A stretch of 6,252 nt of DNA from Verrucomicrobiota bacterium (GCA_022711695.1 JAKLEJ010000223.1:1-6252); one strand, 5' to 3'; numbered from the stretch's first letter, positions 1 through 6,252 are shown. The notes: generated from the sequence alone by a model not told the origin. Program-made: numbers and translations.

Positions 1-665
1 TCCTGCCCGAGCCCGCCGGTCCCGTGGTCTTCAACGAAAAGCTGGTGGGACTGGCCTGGCGCGGCGAACCCCGGCTCAAGGTGTTCCAGAAGGAAATCGC
101 CCAGGCGGAGGCGAGCGTCGCCGCGGCCCGGGCCCGCTCGAAGCCGGATGTGATGGTCGGCGTGTTGAACCGGAGCTACTCGGGCAACGCCGACTGGCGG
201 CAAACCGAACTCATGGTGGGGCTCAACCTGCCGCTGTGGAACCAGCCCAAGTACCGAAGCGAGGTCCACCGCGCCCAGGCGCGCCTGGGCGCGACCCAGC
301 AGGAGCGGGAGGATTACCGCCTGGCCTTGCGCGAGGAAGTCCACGCCCTCACCGTCCGCATCGACGCCGCCCGGCGGGAGGCCCTCCTCTACCGCAACGA
401 GATCGTGCCGCGGGCGGCTCAGGCCGTGGCCAGCGCCGAGTCGCTCTGGACCTCCGGGCGGGGCATGCTCATCGACCTGATGGAGGCGCGCCGGATGTCG
501 CTCGAGGCGCGGCTCATGTACGCCCGGGCGGTCGCCGAGCAGTACATGGCCCTGTCGGAGCTGGCCTTGTGCTGCGGATTGGCCGAACTGGACGCGCTGC
601 AGATGATCGACGCGCTTCCGTCCGCGGAGGCTGAACCCCAACCTGTTTCAGGACAAAAGCCATGA
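1..665 (+). CDS. TolC/CusC-type outer-membrane efflux protein, C-terminal part (5' truncated)
   Basis: This is the outer-membrane channel subunit of a tripartite metal efflux system. The reading frame is open from the left edge (first full codon at base 3, reading LPEPAGPVVF), so the true start is upstream and only about 220 C-terminal residues are visible. They show one outer-membrane-efflux-protein repeat: an alanine/glutamate-rich coiled-coil helix (QAEASVAAARARSKPD), a beta-strand pair typical of the family (MVGLNLPLWN), then long helices with regular Arg/Glu/Ala heptads and the family-like segment GRGMLIDLMEARR before a short tail. The signal peptide and first repeat lie off the window. 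The stop codon overlaps the adaptor start (ATGA), which fits a C-B-A operon order. The family is clear. The CusC-like role comes from the neighbours, because the channel itself carries no metal-specific signature. The GTG at 24 is an internal valine, not a credible start. Confidence 0.9.
   Translation, partial: LPEPAGPVVFNEKLVGLAWRGEPRLKVFQKEIAQAEASVAAARARSKPDVMVGVLNRSYSGNADWRQTELMVGLNLPLWNQPKYRSEVHRAQARLGATQQEREDYRLALREEVHALTVRIDAARREALLYRNEIVPRAAQAVASAESLWTSGRGMLIDLMEARRMSLEARLMYARAVAEQYMALSELALCCGLAELDALQMIDALPSAEAEPQPVSGQKP
650..653 (+). promoter_or_regulatory. Shine-Dalgarno site for the adaptor gene, inside the preceding gene
   Basis: AGGA lies 8 bases upstream of the ATG at 662, within the last codons of the outer-membrane protein gene. 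Spacing and sequence are good for ribosome binding. Together with the ATGA overlap it supports 662 as the adaptor start. Confidence 0.6.
662..665 (+). other. ATGA stop/start overlap (channel gene to adaptor gene)
   Basis: The adaptor ATG (662-664) overlaps the TGA of the outer-membrane protein gene (663-665). This arrangement is typical of co-transcribed, translationally coupled genes. Coupling itself is inferred. Confidence 0.85.
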
Positions 666-2110
666 AATCCATACCCACCTTTCTCGTGATGGCGGCGCTG
701 GCCGCCGCGCTGGGCCTGGCGGGCGGCTGCCGCAAAAGCGAATCTTCAGGGCCGGGGGGCCAAGCCGGGGCGCCGGCCAGGAAGGCCGCCTACTTCTGCC
801 CCATGCACCCCACCTACACCAGCGACGGGCCGGGCGACTGCCCCATCTGCAACATGAAGCTGGTCCCGGTCAAGGACGCGGCCGCGCCCTCGACCGCCGC
901 CAAAGCGCCACCCCCCGCGCCGGCAGGGACGCAATACCACTGTCCGGATCACCCGGACTATCTGTTTGACGAGCCGGGCGAGTGCGGCATCTGCGACAAA
1001 GGGCTGGTTCCGGTGGGAGACAGCGGCGCCGCGCAAGCCGCGGCGCGCGTGCCCGGGCGCACCACCGTTGCCATCTCCCCCGCCAAGCAGCAGACGATCG
1101 GCCTGAAAACCGGGCCGGTGGAGACGCATGAGCTGACCCGCGTGGTTCGAGCCAGCGCGGTGGTGGAGCATGACGAGACCCGCTACGCCCGCATCGCGCC
1201 CCGGTTCAACGGCTGGGTGCGCGCGCTCGAGGTCAACGCCACCGGACAGAACGTCGAGAAAGGCCAGCCGCTGTTCCGGGTCTATAGCCCGGATTTGTTC
1301 GCCACCGAGAACGAGTATCTGCTGGCCTGGCGCCAGGCCCAGCAGGCCGGGCCGGACACGCCGACCGCCCAGCGGGAGTCCTTGCAGGCGCTGCTGGCCG
1401 CGGCCCGGCGGCGCTTGACGCTCTGGCAGATCGGCGAGGAGGAGATTCGCGACCTCGAGCGCCGCGGCGCCGCCAGCGACGAGATGGTCTTCCGGGCGCC
1501 CTTCTCGGGACACGTGACCGCCAAGGCCGCCGTGGAAGGCAAGGCCTTCATGATGGGCGAAACGCTCTACGAAGTGGCCGATCTTTCCCATCTTTGGCTG
1601 CGGGTGGCCGTGGCCGAAGCGGACCTGCCGCTGATTGCCACCGGGCAGATCGCCGCGGTGAGCTTTCCCTCTCTCGGCCGGAGTTTCCGGGCGCCGGTTT
1701 CCTTTCTGTATCCCCACCTGGACATCCAGACGCGCCGCGCGGAGGCGCGGGTCGAGTTCGACAATCCCGGCCATGCCCTGCGGCCAGGCATGTGGGCGAA
1801 TGTCGAGATCGAGGCGCCCTTGGGCAAGCGGCTGGCCGTGCCGGCGGCGGCGGTCATCGAAACCGGCCCGCGCGCCGTCGCCTTCGTGGCCAGACCGGAC
1901 GATCATCTCGAACCCCGCGAGGTGAAGATCGGAGCGCGAACGGACGACTGGTGGGAGGTGCTCGAGGGGCTGAAGCCCGGCGAGAAGGTGGTCACGCGGG
2001 CCCTGTTCCTGGTGGATTCGGAGAGCCAGCTCAAGGCGGTGATCGAAAGCATGTCCGGACCGGCCCCTCACCCGCATGGCGGGGCAGCCGAAGCCGCTCC
2101 AGCCCCATGA
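662..2110 (+). CDS. cusB: CusB-type periplasmic adaptor lipoprotein with two heavy-metal-binding modules
   Basis: This membrane-fusion subunit bridges the RND pump and the outer-membrane channel and delivers Cu(I)/Ag(I) to the pump. It has 482 residues. Residues 1-22 form a signal peptide ending in LAGG before C23, a slightly loose lipobox, so it is probably a lipoprotein. Two heavy-metal-binding modules follow at 44-70 (C46, M48, H49, C60, C63, M65) and 92-118 (C94, H97, C108, C111), separated by an Ala/Pro linker. The adaptor core comes next: first lipoyl half about 174-212 (NGWVRALEVNATGQNVEKGQ), alpha-hairpin about 213-272, second lipoyl half about 274-307, beta-barrel about 308-386 and a membrane-proximal domain about 388-455. 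The tail (464-482) has M464, H470 and H472. It is longer than E. coli CusB, mainly because of the N-terminal modules. It overlaps both neighbours by ATGA. The adaptor family is near certain. Cu/Ag specificity rests on the modules and the adjacent pump. Confidence 0.93.
   Translation: MKSIPTFLVMAALAAALGLAGGCRKSESSGPGGQAGAPARKAAYFCPMHPTYTSDGPGDCPICNMKLVPVKDAAAPSTAAKAPPPAPAGTQYHCPDHPDYLFDEPGECGICDKGLVPVGDSGAAQAAARVPGRTTVAISPAKQQTIGLKTGPVETHELTRVVRASAVVEHDETRYARIAPRFNGWVRALEVNATGQNVEKGQPLFRVYSPDLFATENEYLLAWRQAQQAGPDTPTAQRESLQALLAAARRRLTLWQIGEEEIRDLERRGAASDEMVFRAPFSGHVTAKAAVEGKAFMMGETLYEVADLSHLWLRVAVAEADLPLIATGQIAAVSFPSLGRSFRAPVSFLYPHLDIQTRRAEARVEFDNPGHALRPGMWANVEIEAPLGKRLAVPAAAVIETGPRAVAFVARPDDHLEPREVKIGARTDDWWEVLEGLKPGEKVVTRALFLVDSESQLKAVIESMSGPAPHPHGGAAEAAPAP
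728..730 (+). other. Predicted lipidated cysteine (C23) of the adaptor
   Basis: A hydrophobic Ala/Leu-rich segment after MKSIPTF ends in LAGG immediately before Cys23, followed by a charged RKSE stretch and a Gly/Ala-rich linker. The pattern fits signal peptidase II processing, although alanine rather than leucine occupies the -3 position. Confidence 0.6.
791..871 (+). other. Heavy-metal-binding module 1 of the adaptor (canonical)
   Basis: This encodes residues 44-70. The pattern is YFCPMHP, ten residues to a second Cys pair (CPIC), then NM and LVPV. C46, M48, H49, C60, C63 and M65 are all present, matching the short heavy-metal-binding domain found on CusB-like adaptors and some P1B ATPases. 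Soft-metal binding through Cys/Met/His is inferred from the family. Confidence 0.88.
935..1015 (+). other. Heavy-metal-binding module 2 of the adaptor (degenerate)
   Basis: This encodes residues 92-118, 48 residues after the first copy and identical to it at 16 of 27 positions without gaps. The cysteines and histidine remain (C94, H97, C108, C111), plus an extra H93. Asp96 replaces the Met of CPMH, and Lys113 replaces the Met after the second Cys pair. The ligand set has therefore shifted from Cys/His/Met towards Cys/His. Confidence 0.82.
2107..2110 (+). other. ATGA stop/start overlap (adaptor gene to pump gene)
   Basis: The pump ATG (2107-2109) overlaps the adaptor TGA (2108-2110). No convincing Shine-Dalgarno sequence lies in the 5-12 bases upstream (CCGCTCCAGCCCC), so pump translation probably depends on ribosomes terminating the adaptor gene. 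That dependence is inferred. Confidence 0.8.
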
Positions 2111-5100
2111 GCACGCCCACGCCTCCAGCTTCCGGATCGCGCCCCCGCGAATCCCTCATCGAACGCATCATCGACTGGAGCGCCCGCAACAAGTTCCTCG
2201 TCTTTCTGTTGGTGGGGTCCTTGTTTGTCGGCGGGGTGTACTGCCTGCGGCACACGCCCCTGGACGCCATTCCGGACCTGTCGGACACCCAGGTGATCGT
2301 CTATACCCCCTGGGAAGGCCGCAGTCCGAACCTCGTCGAGGACCAGATCACCTACCCGATCGTCACCAAACTGGTGGCCGCGCCCAACGTGCGCGTCGTG
2401 CGCGGCTACTCCTTCTTCGGCTATTCCTTTGTCTATGTCGTCTTCCAGGACGGCACGGATATCTACTGGGCGCGCTCGCGGGTGCTGGAGTACCTGCAGG
2501 GGCTGACCGGCAGCCTGCCCGCCGGCGTGACGCCCGCGCTGGGCCCGGACGCCTCGGGGGTGGGCTGGGGCTTCCAATACGCTCTCGTGAACCGCTCCGG
2601 GCGGCTGGATGCGGCCGAGCTGCGCTCCTTCCAGGACTGGCACCTGCGCTACTGGCTCCAGAGCGTCGAGGGGGTCGCCGAGGTGGCCACCTTCGGCGGC
2701 TTCGAAAAGCAGTACCAGGTCGAGCTCGATCCGAACAAGCTGCTGGCCTACAACCTGCCGCTGAGCCGCATCGTGGCCGCCATCCGCGCGGCCAACAACG
2801 ACGTGGGCGGGCGCGAGCTGGAGCGCTTTGGCAGCACCTACCTGGTGCGCGGCCATGGCTACATCAAATCTCTCGAGGACCTGCGGCTGGTGAGCCTCGG
2901 CGCCAATTCCAACGGGACGCCCATCCTGCTCCAAGACGTGGCCGGCAACATCGCCCTGGGGCCGGAGATGCGCCGCGGCGCCGGCGATTTCAACGGCCTG
3001 GGCGAAACGCCCGGCGGCATCGTGGTGGTGCGGCACGGACAAAACGTGCTGAAGGTAATCGAGCGCCTCAAAGCCAAGATCGAGGAGGTCAAGCCCGGCC
3101 TCCCCGCCGGCGTCGAGGTGGTCACCACCTACGACCGGTCCGACCTGATCCAGCGCAGCATCGGCACGCTCCGGCGCACCATCCTCGAGGAGAGCCTCAT
3201 CGTGGCGGTCATCGTGGTGGTGTTCCTCCTGGATTTCGGGGGGGCGGCGCGGGCGATCGTCACCCTGCCGGTGGCGGTGGCGCTGGCGTTCATTCCCATG
3301 TACTTCATGGGGCTGACCGCGAACATCATGTCCCTGGCCGGCATCGCCATCTCCATCGGGGTGCTCTGCGACGAGGCGGTGGTGATGGTGGAAAACGTGC
3401 ACAAGCGGCTCGAACATGCCCCGCCCGGCCTGTCCCGGGCACAGCGAACCGAGATTATCATCGGCGCCTGCAAACAGCTCGGCAAGCCGCTCTTCTTCGC
3501 CCTGCTCATCATCACGGTGAGCTTCCTGCCCGTGTTCACTCTCGAGTCGCAGGAGGGCCGGCTCTTCAAGCCGCTGGCTTACACCAAGACGTTCACCATG
3601 GCCTGGGCGGCCTTCCTCAGCATCACCATCGGTCCCGCGCTCATCGTGCTGATGACCGGGGCCAAGGTCATCCCCGAACACCGCCACCCCATCAGCCGGC
3701 TGCTGCACCGCCTTTACTATCCCTGGGTCAGCGCCCTCATGCGCCGGCGCGTTCTTTCCATTCTCATTGCCTTGGCCGCCGTGGGCTCGGCCCTCCCGGT
3801 CTATTTCAAGCTGGGTTCGGAGTTCATGCCGCCCATCAACGAGGGCACCATCCTCTACATGCCCACCACGCTGCCCACCGTTTCCATCACCGAGGCGGCC
3901 CGGCTCATGCAGATCCAGGACAAGCTCCTGGCGCAGTTTCCGGAGGTGCTCACGGTGCACGGCAAGGCCGGCAAAAGCGAGACCGCCACCGACCCCGCCC
4001 CCATGGAGATGTTCGAGACCGTGGTCCAGCTCAAGCCGGAAAGCCAGTGGCGGCAAAAGCCGCAGCCGCGCTGGTATTCCTCGTGGGCCCCGGGCTTCCT
4101 CGCCGCCGGCCTGCGCAAGCTCTGGCCCGAGACTCGCCCCATCTCGTGGGACGAGCTGGTGGCCGAGATGGACGAAGCCCTGAACCTCCCCGGCCAGGTC
4201 AACGCCTGGACCATGCCCATCAAGGCCCGCATCGACATGCTCTCGACCGGCATCCGCACCCCGGTGGGCGTGAAAATCCTGGGGGCGGACCTGGCGGAAA
4301 TCTCGAAGATCGGCGAGCGCCTCGAGAGCGTGCTGCGCAACGTGCCGGGCACGCGCAGCGCCTACTCGGAGCGGACTGTGGGCGGCTATTACCTGGACAT
4401 CGTGCCGGACCGCCGACAGATCGCCCGCTACGGCCTCAACGTCGAGGACGTCTTGATGACCGTGGAGACGGCCATCGGCGGCATGGCCATCGACCGCACC
4501 ATCGAGGGGCGCGAACGCTATTCGATCAACGTCCGCTATGCCCGGGAGCTGCGGGACGACGTGGACAAGCTCAAGCAGGTCCTGGTCCCGGCCGCGATGG
4601 GTCCGCCCTCCGGCGGCGGCGCCGATGGCATGGACGCGAGCGCGTCCTCTCCCGGCGGCCAGCGCCTGGCCCAGATCCCGCTGGGCCAACTGGCGCAGTT
4701 CCGGATTTCCACCGGCCCGCCGCTTATCAAGAACGAGAATGGCGCCCTGAGCGGCTGGGTCTATCTGGACGTGGCCGGGCGCGACCTGGGGGGCTACGTC
4801 CAGGACGCCCGGCGGGCGGTGCGCGAGAAGATCGAACAGGCGGGCCTGCTGCCCAGCGGCTACCGGCTCGAGTGGACCGGCCAGTACGAATACATGCTGC
4901 GCGTGCGCGAGCGGCTCAAGGTCGTGGTTCCGCTGACGCTGATAATCATCTTCGTGCTGCTCTACATGAACTTCAAGAGCGTGCCGGAGACGCTGATCAT
5001 CCTGCTGTCCATTCCCTTCGCCATGACCGGGAGCATCTGGCTGCTGTGGCTGCTGGACTATAATCTGAGCATCGCCGTGTGGGTCGGGATCATCGCCCTG

Positions 5101-5508
5101 GCCGGCTTGGCGGCGCAGACGGGCACGGTGATGATCATCTACCTGGACGAGGCCTTCCACGCCTATCAGCGGGCCGGCCGGATGAACACCCAGCACGACC
5201 TCTTCGAGGCCATCACTTACGGCGCGGTCCAGCGGGTGCGACCCAAGCTCATGACCGTGGCCATGATTACCCTGGGCCTGGTCCCGGCGCTCTGGGCCCA
5301 CGGCGCCGGGGCCGAGGCCATCCAGCGCATCGCCGCTCCCATGATCGGCGGCCTCATCACCAGCACCATCCTCACACTCGAGATCGTCCCGGCCATCTAC
5401 TCGCTTTGGCGCGTCCGCCAGGTCACCTGGGTCCCCGGCCCCCGCCCTCCGCGAAAATCCTGGCAGGAGCTCAGCGAGCGCTTCGTCGAACTCGAGAAAC
5501 AGTCCTGA
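2107..5508 (+). CDS. cusA: CusA-type heavy-metal RND efflux permease (Cu(I)/Ag(I))
   Basis: This inner-membrane proton/metal antiporter has 1133 residues. The start at 2107 is chosen for the ATGA overlap. The frame is open upstream to 1594, but that stretch is adaptor coding in another frame. TM1 is about 29-46. The first periplasmic porter region is followed by TM2-7 (about 355-566), a second periplasmic region, and TM8-12 (about 938-1100). The E. coli CusA three-methionine site aligns as M585 (LYMPTTLP), M635 (MEMFETV) and M711 (RIDMLSTGI). Membrane-path methionines align as M408, M427 and M498, while E. coli M1009 aligns with I1072. Relay residues D422 (TM4) and K1047 (TM11) are kept, but the TM10 Glu (E. 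coli E939) is Q1004, and E423 is an extra acid beside D422. Insertions relative to E. coli fall at about 650-677 and 831-853. The equivalences come from my own alignment to a remembered E. coli sequence. Confidence 0.95.
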   Translation: MSTPTPPASGSRPRESLIERIIDWSARNKFLVFLLVGSLFVGGVYCLRHTPLDAIPDLSDTQVIVYTPWEGRSPNLVEDQITYPIVTKLVAAPNVRVVRGYSFFGYSFVYVVFQDGTDIYWARSRVLEYLQGLTGSLPAGVTPALGPDASGVGWGFQYALVNRSGRLDAAELRSFQDWHLRYWLQSVEGVAEVATFGGFEKQYQVELDPNKLLAYNLPLSRIVAAIRAANNDVGGRELERFGSTYLVRGHGYIKSLEDLRLVSLGANSNGTPILLQDVAGNIALGPEMRRGAGDFNGLGETPGGIVVVRHGQNVLKVIERLKAKIEEVKPGLPAGVEVVTTYDRSDLIQRSIGTLRRTILEESLIVAVIVVVFLLDFGGAARAIVTLPVAVALAFIPMYFMGLTANIMSLAGIAISIGVLCDEAVVMVENVHKRLEHAPPGLSRAQRTEIIIGACKQLGKPLFFALLIITVSFLPVFTLESQEGRLFKPLAYTKTFTMAWAAFLSITIGPALIVLMTGAKVIPEHRHPISRLLHRLYYPWVSALMRRRVLSILIALAAVGSALPVYFKLGSEFMPPINEGTILYMPTTLPTVSITEAARLMQIQDKLLAQFPEVLTVHGKAGKSETATDPAPMEMFETVVQLKPESQWRQKPQPRWYSSWAPGFLAAGLRKLWPETRPISWDELVAEMDEALNLPGQVNAWTMPIKARIDMLSTGIRTPVGVKILGADLAEISKIGERLESVLRNVPGTRSAYSERTVGGYYLDIVPDRRQIARYGLNVEDVLMTVETAIGGMAIDRTIEGRERYSINVRYARELRDDVDKLKQVLVPAAMGPPSGGGADGMDASASSPGGQRLAQIPLGQLAQFRISTGPPLIKNENGALSGWVYLDVAGRDLGGYVQDARRAVREKIEQAGLLPSGYRLEWTGQYEYMLRVRERLKVVVPLTLIIIFVLLYMNFKSVPETLIILLSIPFAMTGSIWLLWLLDYNLSIAVWVGIIALAGLAAQTGTVMIIYLDEAFHAYQRAGRMNTQHDLFEAITYGAVQRVRPKLMTVAMITLGLVPALWAHGAGAEAIQRIAAPMIGGLITSTILTLEIVPAIYSLWRVRQVTWVPGPRPPRKSWQELSERFVELEKQS
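4054..4137 (+). other. Tryptophan-rich insertion in the pump's second periplasmic region
   Basis: Residues about 650-677 hold roughly 27 residues that E. coli CusA lacks, between QWR and the helix leading to the third site methionine. The segment includes PRWYSSWAP and RKLWPE. M585-to-M635 spacing is 50 residues as in E. coli, whereas M635-to-M711 is 76 against 49, which places and sizes the insertion. Similar segments occur in many CusA homologues to my knowledge, so it is probably a subfamily trait. Confidence 0.65.
4597..4665 (+). other. Gly/Ser/Ala low-complexity loop in the pump
   Basis: Residues about 831-853 (MGPPSGGGADGMDAS, then ASSPGGQR) sit between VLVPAA and QIPLGQLA. Relatives usually have only a few residues here. 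The composition suggests a flexible periplasmic loop, and two methionines (M831, M842) lie in it. Confidence 0.6.
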
Positions 5509-5530
5509 GCCCGAGGACCGCTCTCAGGAC
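5502..5530. terminator. Inverted repeat spanning both convergent stop codons; candidate bidirectional terminator
   Basis: GTCCTGAG (5502-5509) and CTCAGGAC (5523-5530) are a perfect 8-bp inverted repeat with a 13-base spacer. The pump TGA (5506-5508) lies in the left arm and the prolyl-tRNA synthetase TGA (complement of 5524-5526) in the right arm. There is no T-run after the + strand hairpin. On the - strand the following bases read TGTTTCTC, slightly T-rich, so any intrinsic termination would favour the proS transcript. The stem is short and the function is inferred. Confidence 0.45.
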
Positions 5531-6252
5531 GCTGTGGCCGAGGGTGTCCAACCGGCGGCCTGCAGCAATTCGATCATCTTCGCGACCGCCTCGTCGGCCT
5601 TCGCCGGGACCAAGGCGCCGCCGCGCGGCTTGAGCTCCACCTCGCCTTTGGCCAGCGACTTCTCCCCGATCCCGATCCGGAAGGGAAAGCCGGCCAGGTC
5701 CGCGTCCTTGAACTTGACCCCAGGCCGCTCGTCGCGGTCGTCGAGAATGACCTCGACGCCGCGCGCGGTCAGGTCGGCGTAGATTTGCGTGGCCAGCTTG
5801 AAGGCGGCGCTCTCGGGCGCGACGGCCAGCGGGGTGCTGCACACCTGGTAGGGCGCCACCGCCACCGGCCAGACGATGCCGTCCTTGTCGTTGCCTTGCT
5901 CGATGACCGCCTGGAGGGTGCGGGTGACCCCGATGCCGTAGCAGCCCATCACGCAGGGCTTGGACTGCCCGGTCTCGTCGAGAAAGAGCGCGCTCATCTT
6001 CTCGCTGTATTTCGTCCCCAGCTTGAAGACGTGGCCCACCTCGATGGCCCGGCGAATCTTGAGCGGTTTGCCGCACTTCACGCACGGTTCGCCGGCCGCG
6101 ACGGCGCGCAGGTCCACCCAGGCGGAAACCTGGATGTCGCGTTCGATGGAGACGCTCCGCAGGTGGAAGCCGTCTTCGTTGGCGCCGGTGGTCATGTCGT
6201 TCGCGCCCTGCAGGCGTTCGTCGGCCAGGATCTTCACGTCCGGCTTCCGGAC
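5524..6252 (-). CDS. proS: Proline-tRNA ligase, C-terminal part (5' truncated)
   Basis: This cytoplasmic class II aminoacyl-tRNA synthetase charges tRNA-Pro with proline. About 242 C-terminal residues are visible, and the frame stays open through the right edge (first codons read VRKPDVKILADERL), so the start lies outside. The GTG at 6237 is an internal Val. The fragment begins at the end of the editing insertion typical of long bacterial ProRS (TGANEDGFHLRSVSIERD). Next come a CVKCGKPL element (Cys codons at 6082-6084 and 6073-6075) and the catalytic segment EVGHVFKLGTKYSEKM. Class II motif 3 follows (GCYGIGVTR, about 5920-5946, carrying the invariant Arg). The C-terminal anticodon-binding domain starts near GIVWPVAVAPYQV and includes LDDRDERPGVKFKDADL. 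Bacterial ProRS is usually about 565-575 residues, so somewhat under half is present. It is convergent with the pump gene and has no evident functional link to it. Confidence 0.96.
   Translation of the reverse strand, partial: VRKPDVKILADERLQGANDMTTGANEDGFHLRSVSIERDIQVSAWVDLRAVAAGEPCVKCGKPLKIRRAIEVGHVFKLGTKYSEKMSALFLDETGQSKPCVMGCYGIGVTRTLQAVIEQGNDKDGIVWPVAVAPYQVCSTPLAVAPESAAFKLATQIYADLTARGVEVILDDRDERPGVKFKDADLAGFPFRIGIGEKSLAKGEVELKPRGGALVPAKADEAVAKMIELLQAAGWTPSATAS

Noticed and set aside
514..735. Small - strand frame across the channel/adaptor junction
   Set aside because: It covers two confident + strand genes and has no domain or ribosome site that would support it.
746..2077. 443-codon - strand reading frame opposite the adaptor
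   Set aside because: It is an antisense shadow of the adaptor gene with low-complexity Arg/Gly/His composition and no domain.
1594..2106. In-frame 171-codon upstream extension of the pump gene, giving a 1304-residue product
   Set aside because: It lies entirely inside the adaptor coding region in another frame, its translation is Arg/Gly-rich and unlike RND proteins, and the ATG at 2107 gives the usual CusA N-terminus and an ATGA overlap.
2076..5063. Long + strand reading frame in a second frame over the pump gene
   Set aside because: The composition is dominated by Arg, Pro, Gly and His, as expected for an off-frame reading of GC-rich DNA, and no domain is visible.
2068..5301. Long reading frame (over 1000 codons) on the - strand opposite the pump
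   Set aside because: It is a shadow of a GC-rich gene. The product is rich in His, Asp, Gly, Gln and Arg, shows no recognisable domain, and the + strand protein here is unambiguous.
5079..5633. 184-codon + strand frame running from the pump gene into the proS region
   Set aside because: It is off-frame, Arg/Pro/His-rich, and crosses two confidently assigned convergent genes.
5471..6085. 204-codon - strand frame overlapping proS
   Set aside because: It is off-frame to the clear prolyl-tRNA synthetase sequence, Arg/Gly-rich, with no motif.
1..6252. CRISPR arrays, tRNA/rRNA genes, insertion sequences or riboswitches
   Set aside because: The window is almost fully coding. I saw no repeat-spacer pattern, transposase, terminal inverted repeats or RNA-gene signature.

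Overview
This window comes from a GC-rich Gram-negative bacterium. It carries the distal part of a copper/silver efflux operon on the + strand, facing the 3' half of a housekeeping gene on the - strand. An outer-membrane factor, a lipid-anchored periplasmic adaptor and an RND pump imply a double-membrane envelope. The phylum cannot be fixed from the sequence. The combination of a double heavy-metal-binding adaptor and a long bacterial-type prolyl-tRNA synthetase with a CxxC element would fit Desulfobacterota, Acidobacteriota, Verrucomicrobiota and related lineages as well as Proteobacteria.

Layout: 1-665 (+) is the C-terminal part of a TolC/CusC-type outer-membrane efflux protein, cut by the window edge. 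662-2110 (+) is a complete CusB-type adaptor lipoprotein with two N-terminal heavy-metal-binding modules. 2107-5508 (+) is a complete CusA-type heavy-metal RND permease of 1133 residues. 5524-6252 (-) is the C-terminal part of proline-tRNA ligase, cut by the window edge. The three efflux genes are joined by two ATGA stop/start overlaps and are very probably one transcript whose promoter and any regulator lie upstream of the window. The only non-coding DNA is 14-15 bp between the two convergent stop codons, and a perfect 8-bp inverted repeat there absorbs both stop codons.

How it works together: the adaptor should capture Cu(I)/Ag(I) in the periplasm through its Cys/His/Met modules and pass it to the pump. 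The pump keeps the three-methionine site of E. coli CusA (M585, M635, M711 here), takes up protons, and sends the metal out through the outer-membrane channel.

Nothing here looks like an entirely new system. The points that deserve attention are inside the proteins. The conserved TM10 glutamate of the pump's proton relay is a glutamine, while a new acidic residue sits beside the TM4 aspartate. The second metal-binding module of the adaptor has lost both expected methionines. The pump also has two periplasmic insertions relative to E. coli CusA.
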